This document shows positions 9,856 through 19,700 of a DNA stretch of 64,000 nucleotides, piece by piece. Location: the NCBI RefSeq assembly GCF_003813775.1, contig NZ_RPDH01000001.1:806001-870000 (forward strand). The letters are read 5' to 3'. This DNA comes from Chitinophaga lutea (GTDB lineage Bacteria > Bacteroidota > Bacteroidia > Chitinophagales > Chitinophagaceae). The notes beneath the pieces are model-generated. The model was given only the letters and a program-made list of their open reading frames with translations, had not been told where the DNA came from and searched no databases. A program made the position numbers and the translations under genes. Positions within the stretch are counted from its first letter, which is position 1, and every line of letters begins with the position of its first letter.

Positions 9856-12800
9856 ATGATGAACAAACTGACATTTGCAAAGCGGGCCGTCATGCTCGGC
9901 TCCTGCCTGTTGCTTTTCATCTGCCTGCGCGTTTCCGCGGCGGCACAGCAGCAGATTTCCCTCACCATGCGCAATGCCACGCTCGAACAGGTGTTCAGCG
10001 CCATCCGGCAGCAAACGGGCTTTTATTTCCTGTACAGCAACGACGTCGTGAAAAAAGCCGGCAAGGTGAACATCGATGTGAAAGACGCCGGCATCGACAA
10101 AGTACTGAAACTCTGCCTTGCCGGCCGGCAACTTACTTACAAGATCATCGACCAGACCATCACCATCCAGGAAAAAGCGCCGGAGCCACCCGTTATCAAA
10201 CCGGCAGTGGCCGATACGGTGATCACCGGCAAGGTGACGGACGAAAAAAATAATCCGCTCCCGGGCGTGACCATCGGCGTGGAAGGCTCTTCGCATGGCG
10301 CCATCTCCGGCCCGGACGGCAGCTTTTCCCTCCGCCTGCCTTCCGGTGCGCGCGCACTGGTATTTTCTTTCATGGGGTTTACCCAGCAGCGCGTCGAGCT
10401 CACCGGCGCCACCACCCTGCAGGTGAAACTGGCGGAAAGCACCAAGTCACTGTCTGAAGTAGTGGTAACGGCCCTCGGCATCAAACGCGATAAAAAAGCG
10501 CTGGGCTACACCGTAGCGGAACTGAAAGGCGCGGAACTTTCGCAGGGCAAGGAAGTGAACGTGGCCAACGCCCTCTCGGGCAAAGTGGCCGGCGTGCAAG
10601 TGACGCGCGCGGCATCGGGCGCGGGCGGCTCCTCCAAGATCGTGATCCGCGGCAACAACTCGCTGCAGGGCAACAGTCAGCCGCTGTACGTGGTGGACGG
10701 CATCCCGCTCGACAACCAGAACCTCCGCCCCGCCAGCGCCACCGGCGGCATCGATTACGGTGACGGTATCTCCAATATCAACCCGGAAGACATCGAAAAC
10801 ATTTCGCTCCTGAAAGGCCCCAACGCCGCGGCGCTCTACGGCCAGCGCGGGAGCAACGGCGTGGTGCTGATCACCACCAAAACCGGTATGGCGGGCAAAG
10901 GCCTGGGCGTCCGATTCAGCTCGGATTATTCCATCGGCAACGCACTGGTAACGCCCGATTTCCAGGACGTATACGGCCAGGGCATGAACGGCGACTTCAC
11001 GCACTTCCGCGCCACCGACGGCAAAGTGTACACCATGGCCGAAGCAAAAACACTCGGCTTACAGGGTATGCCTAAAATGAGCGCCGGCCGCGACCGCATC
11101 ATGCGCAGCAGCTGGGGCCCGAAAATGCAGGGGCAGGAGTATGAAGACCAGTGGGGCAACGTGCTCAAGCTCACACCGCAGCCCGGTACCTACAAAGCGT
11201 TTTTTAACACGGAAAAACAATTCGTCAACAATATCAGCGTAGACGGCGGCACCGAAAAAGTGAACTACCGCTTCTCCTACTCCAACACGAGCGTGAACGG
11301 GTATGTGCCCACCAACAAACTGAACCGCAATACCTTTAACCTCCGCACACAGGCGCAGATCACGTCGAAACTGCAACTGGACGCCAAGATCAACTACATC
11401 GCCCAGAAAGGAGAAAACCGGCCTACATTGTCCGACGCGTCGGACAACCCCGCCTATCTCTTCATCAGCCAGCCCCGCAGCATGCCCATGAGCGTACTGG
11501 CGGATTATACCTGGTCGGCGCAGGATGTGGCCAAACAGTTCGGGTACAGCGGCGTGTATGCCGGCCTCGAAAAAACGTACGCCACCAACAGCTCCACCGC
11601 CAACCCGTACTGGACGATCAACAAAACGCATAACGAAGACAACCGCGACCGCGTGATCGGTATGCTGCGCCTTTCGTACGATTTCACCAGCTGGCTGAAA
11701 CTGACCGCGCGGGGCGGCACCGATTTCTATACCGACCAGCGCCAGCGCTACCGCGAGATCGGCACCTACCAGAGCCAGAACCGCAACGGCGACATCGAAG
11801 AACAGGTGACCCGTGTGCGGGAGGACAATTACGACCTGCTGCTCACCAGCAACCTGAAACTGAATAAAGACATGACGCTGGGCCTCAACCTGGGCGGCAG
11901 CCACCAGAAACGGTTCATGCGCCTCACGGGCAATACCGGCCGCGAGTTCATCGTGCCCAAACTCTTTGTGATCAACAACACGCTCACCAACAGCTACCTG
12001 TTCGACCTGCAGCAGTCAGAGATCAACTCCGTATACGCATCCGGCCAGTTCGGTTTCCGGGAATTCTGGTTCGTGGATTTTTCTGCGCGGAACGACTGGT
12101 CGTCGACACTTTCTCCTGAAAACAATTCGTTCTTCTATCCTTCCGTCAGCACCAGCCTGGTGCTGACCGACGCGCTGGATATCAGGAGCAACACCCTCAG
12201 CTTCCTCAAACTGCGCGCTTCATGGGCGCAGGCGGGCAGCTCCGGCAACCCGTACCAGCTTACCGGTACTTACAGCCTCGACCAGTTTACGCATGGCGGC
12301 CAGCCGATGGGCTCGTTCTCTTCCATCATCCCCGATCCCAACCTGAAAAACGAGCTCACCACCTCCACCGAGTTCGGTGCGGACGTGCGGATGCTGAACA
12401 GCAGGCTGGGTTTCAGTTTCACCTGGTACAACGCTTCCACCAAAAACCAGATCCTCGACGTGCCGTTACCGCTCTCGAGCCTGTTTGAATACCGCCGCGT
12501 GAACGCCGGCGAAATCCGCAACCGCGGCATCGAATTTTCCGTAAACGGCACGCCGCTCAAACTGGCGAACGGGTTCACCTGGGAAAGCTCGTTCAACTTC
12601 GCCCGCAACCGCAACATGGTGGTATCGCTGGCGGATGGCGTGGATGCATTTGTGCTGGGCTCGGACCGTGGCGTGATCGTGAAAGCGGAGCCCGGCAAGC
12701 CTTTCGGTGTGCTGGTGAGCAATGGTTTCGCCTGGCTGCGCGACGCACAGGGCAGAAGGCTCATCGACCCCGCCACCGGCCTGCCGCTGCGCACCAACGG

Positions 12801-13395
12801 CCGCGTGCAGCAGGAACTGGGGAACGCGATGCCCGACTGGACCGGCGGTTTCTTTAACAGCTTCCGTTACAAGGGTTTCCTGCTGACGGGGCTGATAGAC
12901 ATTCGCCAGGGCGGCATGCTCTATTCCCAGAGCAACCGCGAAGAGCTGATTTACGGCACCACCAAAAAGACCCTCGCCGGCCGCGAAGGCGGTTATCTCG
13001 CCTCCGGCATCGTGGGACAGAAAAAAGCGGACGGTACCTGGGAAGGCACCAACCAGCCCAATACCAAAACGGTGAACGCGCAGGACTACTGGAACGTGGT
13101 GGCCAACGATAAAGAAAGCGTGGTATCTGAAGAAATGCTGAACGACGCCAGCTACATCGCCATGCGCGAAATCAGCCTGGGTTACCAGTTGCCCGCCAAG
13201 ATGCTGTCCGGCAAGTTTATCAAAAGGGCCGGCATCGGGCTGTACGGCCGGAACCTCTTTTATTTCCAGCGCAAAACCGACGGGTTCTCGCCCGAAGCAT
13301 CGGCCTTTAACGTAAACAATTCTTCACTCGGCCTGGAATCCACTTCCCTGCCCATGATGCGGAATTTTGGCATTAACCTGAACCTGGAGTTTTAA
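9856..13395 (+). CDS. SusC/RagA family TonB-dependent outer membrane receptor with STN domain
   Basis: A 1179-residue receptor. Signal peptide to about residue 32 (VSAAAQQ), STN domain about 33-105 (QISLTMRNATLEQVFSAIR), carboxypeptidase-regulatory-like domain about 118-200 (ITGKVTDEKNNPLPGVTI), then the linker SEVVVTALGIKR typical of the SusC subclass that pairs with SusD-like family 2 proteins. The plug follows (PLYVVDGIPLDNQNL, GQRGSNGVVLITTK), and the barrel ends in F (LNLEF). It lies directly after fecR and before a SusD-like gene. Differences from the first SusC in this window (different plug, different partner class) say the two loci take up different ligands. Confidence 0.95.
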   Translation: MMNKLTFAKRAVMLGSCLLLFICLRVSAAAQQQISLTMRNATLEQVFSAIRQQTGFYFLYSNDVVKKAGKVNIDVKDAGIDKVLKLCLAGRQLTYKIIDQTITIQEKAPEPPVIKPAVADTVITGKVTDEKNNPLPGVTIGVEGSSHGAISGPDGSFSLRLPSGARALVFSFMGFTQQRVELTGATTLQVKLAESTKSLSEVVVTALGIKRDKKALGYTVAELKGAELSQGKEVNVANALSGKVAGVQVTRAASGAGGSSKIVIRGNNSLQGNSQPLYVVDGIPLDNQNLRPASATGGIDYGDGISNINPEDIENISLLKGPNAAALYGQRGSNGVVLITTKTGMAGKGLGVRFSSDYSIGNALVTPDFQDVYGQGMNGDFTHFRATDGKVYTMAEAKTLGLQGMPKMSAGRDRIMRSSWGPKMQGQEYEDQWGNVLKLTPQPGTYKAFFNTEKQFVNNISVDGGTEKVNYRFSYSNTSVNGYVPTNKLNRNTFNLRTQAQITSKLQLDAKINYIAQKGENRPTLSDASDNPAYLFISQPRSMPMSVLADYTWSAQDVAKQFGYSGVYAGLEKTYATNSSTANPYWTINKTHNEDNRDRVIGMLRLSYDFTSWLKLTARGGTDFYTDQRQRYREIGTYQSQNRNGDIEEQVTRVREDNYDLLLTSNLKLNKDMTLGLNLGGSHQKRFMRLTGNTGREFIVPKLFVINNTLTNSYLFDLQQSEINSVYASGQFGFREFWFVDFSARNDWSSTLSPENNSFFYPSVSTSLVLTDALDIRSNTLSFLKLRASWAQAGSSGNPYQLTGTYSLDQFTHGGQPMGSFSSIIPDPNLKNELTTSTEFGADVRMLNSRLGFSFTWYNASTKNQILDVPLPLSSLFEYRRVNAGEIRNRGIEFSVNGTPLKLANGFTWESSFNFARNRNMVVSLADGVDAFVLGSDRGVIVKAEPGKPFGVLVSNGFAWLRDAQGRRLIDPATGLPLRTNGRVQQELGNAMPDWTGGFFNSFRYKGFLLTGLIDIRQGGMLYSQSNREELIYGTTKKTLAGREGGYLASGIVGQKKADGTWEGTNQPNTKTVNAQDYWNVVANDKESVVSEEMLNDASYIAMREISLGYQLPAKMLSGKFIKRAGIGLYGRNLFYFQRKTDGFSPEASAFNVNNSSLGLESTSLPMMRNFGINLNLEF

Positions 13396-13413
13396 GCTGC
13401 AAAAAACAAGAAC

Positions 13414-14931
13414 ATGAAAAACAGGAAATTTCTCACATACATCACAGGCGGCCTCTTCTGCACGATGGTGCTGGCAACCGGCTGTACAAAGGATTTTGAA
13501 ACGCTGAACACGCCGCCCACCTCCGTCACCGATATCGACGCGGGCCTGCTGCTCTCGAAAGTGCAGAAAGACGCGGCGTTCGCCGAAGGCAATGAAAGGG
13601 CCAACATCGAATTCGGCTCGTGGATACAACACTGGGCGGGCGGCCAGGTAGCGCCCGTGAGCCGCTACATCCAGCAACCGACAGATGGTGTGTGGGCCGC
13701 GCATTACGCCCTGCTGCGCAACCTGATGCAGATACGGACGCAGTCTTTGAAAGGCCTGGAAACCATGCCCGCCGGCAGAAGCAAACTGGCCATTGCGGCC
13801 ATCCTCGAAGCCTCCGTATGGCAGCGGCTGACCGACCTGTTCGGCGATGTGCCTCTGTCGGAAACGAGCGAGAGCGCCACCAACGTAAACAGCAAACCCG
13901 CGTTCGACACACAGGAGGCGATCTACACCCGCCTCATCGCGATGCTGGATAACGCCATGGCGCAACTCAACGCCACCGACGCGTCTTACGGCAATGCGGA
14001 CTTCTATTTCAAAGGTGACGTGGCGAAATGGAAACGTTACGCCAACTCCCTGAAACTGAGAATGGGCCTTCGCCTCCGCTACGTTGCCCCGCAACTGGCC
14101 GAAAAAACCGTGCGCGAAGCGATGGCGCAACCGTTACTGACCGGCAATGCGGACAATGCGGCGGTGCCTACCTTCAACAATGCGCAGACCACCAACGCGC
14201 ATCCCATTCTCCAGCAGTTCATCGGCGGCAGCTCCGACCTCCGTTACCTCGCCGACGCATTCGTGCGCACGCTGAAAACGAAAAACGATCCGCGCCTGCC
14301 GATGATCGCCGCACCTACCGTCAACTCCGTAAAAGCGGGCGCGCCCGATTACCGCGGCATGGGCGTGGCGCTCACCGATGCGCAGCTGTTGACCATCATC
14401 AAGGACGATTATTCCACCGCCGCTACCACCACCTATTTCAACAGAACGCTGGCCACGCCCATCCCATGTTATGTATTCACGTACGCGGAAGTGTGTTTCT
14501 TCAAAGCCGAAGCCGCATTGCTGGGCTGGGGCGCCGCCGCGGGCGATGCACAGACTTTCTACCAGGACGGTATCAAAGCGGCCATGGCTTTGCCGCCCTA
14601 TAACATCACCACCATTCCGCCGGCCTACATAGCGGCGGAGTTTTCACTCGCCGGCCTGAGTGCCGAGCAACAGCTCGAAAAAATCATGACCCAGAAATGG
14701 ATCGTATTGTTCGGGCGCGATTATGAAGCCTTCACCGAATGGCGCCGCACGGGTTATCCCGTACTGACGCCGGGCGGCAACCAGGGCTCCACCGCGGGCA
14801 CCATTCCCCGCAGGGCGGTATACTCTTCACTGGAAGCATTACTGAATGCAGATAATTACAACGCTGCGGTGCAGCGTCTCACCAAAGGCGATAACTATAC
14901 GTCGAAAGTGTGGTGGGACAAAAAACCGTAA
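13414..14931 (+). CDS. SusD/RagB family lipoprotein (SusD-like family 2)
   Basis: A 505-residue lipoprotein (lipobox LATGC, Cys 24). It begins with the TKDFETLNTPPTSVT type of N-terminus and contains LTDLFGDVPLSE, KWKRYANSLKLRMGLRLRY and the late WIVLFGRDYEAFTEWRRTGYP, all typical of the SusD-like_2 group rather than classical RagB/SusD. It starts 18 bp after the SusC gene and is the last gene of the sigma-FecR-SusC-SusD locus. Members of this group bind peptides, glycans or other ligands; no substrate can be assigned. No enzyme gene is attached to this locus, so the ligand may be taken up without surface degradation. Confidence 0.93.
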   Translation: MKNRKFLTYITGGLFCTMVLATGCTKDFETLNTPPTSVTDIDAGLLLSKVQKDAAFAEGNERANIEFGSWIQHWAGGQVAPVSRYIQQPTDGVWAAHYALLRNLMQIRTQSLKGLETMPAGRSKLAIAAILEASVWQRLTDLFGDVPLSETSESATNVNSKPAFDTQEAIYTRLIAMLDNAMAQLNATDASYGNADFYFKGDVAKWKRYANSLKLRMGLRLRYVAPQLAEKTVREAMAQPLLTGNADNAAVPTFNNAQTTNAHPILQQFIGGSSDLRYLADAFVRTLKTKNDPRLPMIAAPTVNSVKAGAPDYRGMGVALTDAQLLTIIKDDYSTAATTTYFNRTLATPIPCYVFTYAEVCFFKAEAALLGWGAAAGDAQTFYQDGIKAAMALPPYNITTIPPAYIAAEFSLAGLSAEQQLEKIMTQKWIVLFGRDYEAFTEWRRTGYPVLTPGGNQGSTAGTIPRRAVYSSLEALLNADNYNAAVQRLTKGDNYTSKVWWDKKP

Positions 14932-14980
14932 CGTGAAAGAAGTGAGAACGATAAAGTGTGAGCGACATGTTTGAATGAGG

Positions 14981-15008
14981 AAGGGCTGACCGGTTGGTCA
15001 GCCCTTTT
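14981..15008. terminator. Terminator between convergent genes
   Basis: A perfect 11-bp inverted repeat (AAGGGCTGACC / GGTCAGCCCTT) lies between the SusD gene and the convergent gene ending at 15022. The T run on the + strand is short (four T), so on the - strand it also ends in an A/T-flanked hairpin and may serve both genes. Confidence 0.75.
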
Positions 15009-15021
15009 GTATTGGTTTCCG

Positions 15022-15597
15022 TTAATTCGTTTTCTTCAGTTTGTCCAGTTCTTCCGCGAGTTTGGCGCGGTCTTCGTCGAGTTTCTTCTGTTTTCTGGTG
15101 TGCTCGTTATATGCCTTCTGCGCTTTCTGCAGGTCGGCTTCCTTTTGCCGGATGTCGAGCTGCTGCTGGTACGCCACGATGTCGGCCGCGAAGCCGTTCA
15201 GGAACTGTTTCATCCTGTCCACCGCTGCGGGATCCGAGCTGTTGCTCACAAAATTGTCGTACCCCTTCGCCGCCAGCAGCGATACGGTGGCGCGTTTCTT
15301 TTTACCGTCTACCCGCGCATACACGTCGAGTTTTTCTGATGATACTTCATTCCAGTTCACGCCTTTGTAGGCCATAAAACCTCGCTGTGTTCTTTGTTTA
15401 CCGAACCCGGCCTGGTTGAGTTTTGCGGCGAGCGCCGCTTTTACGAGGTCTGCCGGGTAATCAAACTCCGCGATCACTGCGCTGCATTCCGTTTTGTTGA
15501 ATTTCACGGTCCCTTCGGATGCGTTTTGCGCTTTTAACAACATGGGGGTCGCCATGATGGCCATGACAGCAAGTGCTTTCGTTACAATTCTCTTCAT
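15022..15597 (-). CDS. Conserved exported protein with C-terminal coiled coil, function unknown
   Basis: A 191-residue protein. ATG 15597 begins a clear Sec signal peptide (MKRIVTKALAVMAIMATP, cleaved after LLKAQ). The middle (about 30-125) is a mixed alpha/beta domain with no motif I recognise. The last 60 residues (QQQLDIRQKEADLQKAQKA to the end) are highly charged with heptad spacing and should form a coiled coil. It is probably periplasmic. The frame is open for 52 more codons upstream, but that stretch is AT-rich promoter sequence. It stands alone, convergent with the SusD gene. I do not assign a function. Confidence 0.75.
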   Translation of the reverse strand: MKRIVTKALAVMAIMATPMLLKAQNASEGTVKFNKTECSAVIAEFDYPADLVKAALAAKLNQAGFGKQRTQRGFMAYKGVNWNEVSSEKLDVYARVDGKKKRATVSLLAAKGYDNFVSNSSDPAAVDRMKQFLNGFAADIVAYQQQLDIRQKEADLQKAQKAYNEHTRKQKKLDEDRAKLAEELDKLKKTN

Positions 15598-15749
15598 GGT
15601 ATAAATGCTTTGGCCTGCATATTTCAACATCCATACCAAATTAGAAAAATTGATCACGTATATAACTTTACAATACAGTATAATTTTTTCATATACCCGT
15701 AACCGTAAGAACGGCGCGGGTTGTACGAAAACGGTTAACAGGGCGTTAA

Positions 15750-16011
15750 TCAAAATAATGTGGCCCGATTGCGAGAGGCGGCCCGCTCCGGCGGAACTCT
15801 CTGGTGCTCGGAAAGATTCGCTCCGGAGCGGTGCAGCAGGTTGGGATGGAAGATAAGGCTGTCGCCCACCTTAAGCTCCACATGCAGCAGTCGCATGGTC
15901 TTTAAAGCGAGGTCTGCATAATGTTGCGACGCGCCTACCTGTTCGCCGGCAAAGCCGTGTTCTATCCTGCCACATGAACCCGCTCAAATACCGGCGAAGT
16001 TTCGGGAGGGG
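15750..16011 (-). pseudogene. Remnant of a phytanoyl-CoA dioxygenase family gene
   Basis: No intact gene lies here, but the - strand reads PETSPVFERVHVAG, meets a stop, and continues one frame over with EHGFAGEQVGASQHYADL, then VGDSLIFHPNLLHRSGANL. The last part is the C-terminal iron-binding region of PhyH-type Fe(II)/2-oxoglutarate dioxygenases (HPNLLHRSGAN, with the distal His and the 2-oxoglutarate-binding Arg). After SEHQR the similarity stops, and the catalytic HxD half is absent. This is a truncated and frameshifted gene, with only about the last quarter to third left. It fills most of the space between the flanking genes. Confidence 0.75.
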
Positions 16012-16019
16012 GAAATGAG

Positions 16020-16490
16020 CTACCCGCCATGCGCCCCCACCTCTTTCGGGAACTTGTCGCCGATGAGGTTCAGCCGGAGGCCATGCTCGAGGTATGCTTT
16101 CAGGCCATCCAGCACGGTCGTAAAACCGCCGGTGGAATCCCGGATGATGGCGATGAGGTCGTCGCCCGTTTCCCTGAAACCATAATTGGTCACCACTACA
16201 TAAGTCGATCCGTCTTTCAGTTCCTGGAATTTAAAGTCCACCGTCGTGGCCGGGTCGCCCCACTCCACCGTGATGAGGCGGTCGGGCACGATAGCCGTTG
16301 CCGTTACCGGCGTGGAAACATGATACATCTCCCACTCCCAGGTAACCTGCTGGTGGAGCGCCAGCTTACCGGTGCTTTTGGTGAACCAGAAATTGACGGT
16401 CACCGCCGGGTCGATGAAGGCATTGAATACCTCCCCCACCGGTTTTCTGATCAGCATTTGCGCCTCGGCGCGGTGTTGTTCGTTTTTCAT
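16020..16490 (-). CDS. SRPBCC (START-like, AHSA1) domain protein
   Basis: A 156-residue single-domain protein. It shows the pattern of the Aha1/SRPBCC fold: an N-terminal strand (MLIRKPVGEVFNAFIDP), VNFWFTKSTGKL, WEWEMY, ITVEWG, a central beta sheet, and a C-terminal helix (TTVLDGLKAYLEHGLRLNLIGDKFP). Family members bind hydrophobic ligands in a cavity and often sit beside ArsR repressors; no such regulator is present here. The upstream palindrome at 16507-16522 suggests repression from elsewhere. The ligand is unknown. Confidence 0.88.
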   Translation of the reverse strand: MKNEQHRAEAQMLIRKPVGEVFNAFIDPAVTVNFWFTKSTGKLALHQQVTWEWEMYHVSTPVTATAIVPDRLITVEWGDPATTVDFKFQELKDGSTYVVVTNYGFRETGDDLIAIIRDSTGGFTTVLDGLKAYLEHGLRLNLIGDKFPKEVGAHGG

Positions 16491-16506
16491 AATGAGACTC
16501 TTTTAT

Positions 16507-16529
16507 GAAACCGTTTGGTTTCAAATATA
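16507..16529 (-). promoter_or_regulatory. Promoter -7 element overlapping an operator-like palindrome for the SRPBCC gene
   Basis: On the - strand TATATTTG (16529 to 16522) matches the Bacteroidota -7 consensus TAnnTTTG, with a predicted start about 25 bp before ATG 16490. Immediately downstream is a perfect inverted repeat, GAAACC-GTTT-GGTTTC (16507-16522), which shares its last base with the -7 element. A repressor bound there would cover the transcription start. No upstream TTTG (-33) is visible. Confidence 0.5.
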
Positions 16530-16761
16530 AACATTATTCCGGAAAGGCGCAGGGCTTTCGTTTCATGCGGGAATTTTCATTAACACATTGAATACCAGCG
16601 AATCTATCTCACGGCCGGTCATTGCATCACCGGGTAACTGATACATTCCTCCGGGTATTATGTCCGTTTTCACCGGTATCCGGATGGAAACGGAAGGGTA
16701 GTTTTAGTGCATCAACATTTCAACCAAAAACTACTCCCACTCCGTAAAAAAACCTATCAGC

Positions 16762-19700
16762 ATGAAGAAAACATTTACCAGTTTCTGCATGGTACTGTTG
16801 CTGTGCACTTTGTTGCCGGCCTTTAAAGCAGCTGCCGCCATGCCCCCTCCTTCCGGGTATTTCAACATGATATCCCGCTCCGTCTGGGAGCTTACCCAGG
16901 TCCCCAACATCACCACCGAAACCGCCAGGATAAAAACCTCGCTGCAGGTGGCCGACTTCGAACCGGTGGGGCTACGAGCCACGGCCAACACGCCCCTGGT
17001 GATCAACGTGGAACAGCTCAGCGGGGCCGGGCTGCCCAAACTCATCATGGGCACCTACGACCGCCAGACGGTGGCCACCTACGACCTGGTGGCCGGCGTG
17101 AACACCATCACCAACGCCAACGGCGGCGACCTCTACCTGCAATATTCCTCCGCCACACCATCGGACAACAACAAGGTAAGAGTGACCTTCCAGAGCGGGT
17201 ACCATACCATGCCGCTGTACATCCTGGGCACCAGTACGCACCAGGACTGGCTCGACATGCTGGCCGCGGACACCCTCTCCCCGAACGCCACCCTCGTGTC
17301 TGACCGGACATTCATCGTTGTATCGCAGGTAAAAGCGGAACAATATAAAAATGAGAACCAGGACACCCTGCTCACTCTGATGGACAGGATAATGAAAGCG
17401 GAAGGCGACATCAGCGGGCTCGACAACAGCCTCCCCATCCATGCGCCCATCCTCCGCAACAAACTCATGATGCTGGAAAAAGCCAGCGGCAACCCGGACG
17501 CTACTTCGCTGGGCCGCGTGCGCATCCCCACCGGCAGCATCCACTGGCTCCTGTCGCCTTCCTACATCCTGGAAGACGGCGGTTGGGGTATGTTCCATGA
17601 AATCGGCCATCACCACCAGCATTGGGCATGGACCTGGTCTACCTGCATTGAAGTCTGCGTGAACATTTATTCCCTCGCCGCCAAACGCGCCATCCTCCCC
17701 GGCCAGCAGGGCATGAGCACCAGCGACTGGAATGGCATCATGAACTATCTCGCCCAACCGCAGGCCGCCAAGAACTTCAATGCCAGCAGCGTATCGCTGT
17801 TCATGCGCCTGGGTATGTTCCAGCAGTTGTGGCTCGCTTACGGCGACAGCTTTTATCATACCCTGCATAAACGGGTAAGGGCGGAAGCCCCGGCGCCCAG
17901 CGGGGACGAGCAGGAAATGCGGCTCTTTATGCTGTATGCCTCCCAGATCAGCGGCGAAAACCTCGCCCAGTTTTTCCGGAACTGGGGCCTGAATGTGAAC
18001 CAGTCCATTTACGACGAGATCAACGCACTGGGGCTGCCCGCACCGGCCATTGAGCCCTCTACCCTGCGCGAAGACCTCGTGGCCACCATTACCACACCCG
18101 CGAACAATGCGGTATTCCCCGCAGGTTCCAACGTGCCGTTGACGGCTACCGCCTTCGGGCCGGATGCGATCGCCAAGGTGGAGTTTTTCCAGGGCGGCGT
18201 CAAACTCGGTGAAGACACGACCGCTCCCTACAATTATACCTGGAACAACGTGAGCCCCGGTAACTACGCCCTCACCGCCAAAGCCACCACCCGTGGCGGC
18301 GTGGAGAGCACCTCGGCCGTGGTGAACATTACCATGGAATCGGTATCGATCATTTCCCCCGCCAACAACGCATCGTTCCCGGCGGGCGTTCCCATCGCCA
18401 TCAGCGCCAACACCAGCCATGCGGTGAGCAAGGTGGAGTTTTATGCAGACAGTGTGAAGATCGGCGAGGCCACGTCAGCGCCTTACAACTTCTCCTGGCA
18501 GAACGCTGCGGCAGGTACCTATACTTTAACGGTCAAAGCGATCGGCCAGAATGGCGACACCGCCGTATCCACCGGTGTGGGCATCGTAAGCGGCGGGCAA
18601 TTCCCGCAGGCGGATGCTTACGTGCGTGACGGGGGCAGCGCCGGTTCCAACTTCGGCACGGCCACCGGTCTCGTCGTGAAAAAAGACGGCAATGCCGGCT
18701 TCAGCCGCATCACTTACCTGAAGTTCGACCTCAACAGCTTCAGCAGCGCCGGTAACGCCATCCTCCGTTTGTATGTGGCCGGCGCAGGGTCTGCGGTCAC
18801 CGGCACACAATGGCAGGTATGGAAAAACGATGCAGACAACTGGACCGAAACCGGCCTCACCTGGAACAACAAACCCGCCAACACCACCCAGCTGGCCAGC
18901 CAGCCCGGCAGAAGAAGCGGGTATGTGGAATGGGACATCAGCAGCCAGGTAGCCGCGGAAATCGGCGGCGACAAAATCCTGTCGCTGGCGATCGTATCCT
19001 CCGTATCCGGCCAGACCAACGATGCCACCTTCCATTCCAAAGAAGTAACGGAAGCGGATCTACGCCCCGTGCTGCTGATCGATGCCCTTCCGCAGATCTC
19101 GCTCGTGCAGCCGGTGAATAACGACACCCTTCCCGAGCACGGCGCCACGCTCATCCAGGCGAACGCCAGCGACGACCGGCAGGTAGACAGTGTACAGTTA
19201 TATATCAACGGCGAAGAAAAAGCCCGCTTTACCCAGGCGCCTTACCAGTGGAGCTGGGCGAATCTCGCACCCGGCACGTACGGCATTCGTGCGAAGGTGA
19301 CCGACAGCGCGTTGCACAGCGCATGGTCCGACTCCCTGACGGTAGTGGTGGTGAAAGATACCCTCGCGCCCGTCATCACCGTACCGCCAGCCATTACCGC
19401 CAACCCCGCCCCCGGCGCGTCTACCGTGGCCGTGAACATCGGCCAGGCCACCGCTACCGACAATGCGGGTGTAGCCAGCCTCACGCACGATGCACCCGCC
19501 GTATTCCCCGTAGGCAATACCATCGTTACCTGGACGGCCACCGACCTGAGCGGCAACGTATCTACCGCCACGCAGGTGATCACCGTGGAATATCTCAAAA
19601 GCGCGTTCGACGCGGTAACGGTATATGCCGGCAGCGATTTCAACAACCGGCAGATCGACCTGCAGGCGCAACTGTACCTGAACGGCGCGCTGATCGGTAC

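Noticed and set aside
16972..18420. A 482-codon - strand frame opposite the M60 peptidase
   Set aside because: The + strand has the complete HEIGH domain; the antisense frame has no family features.
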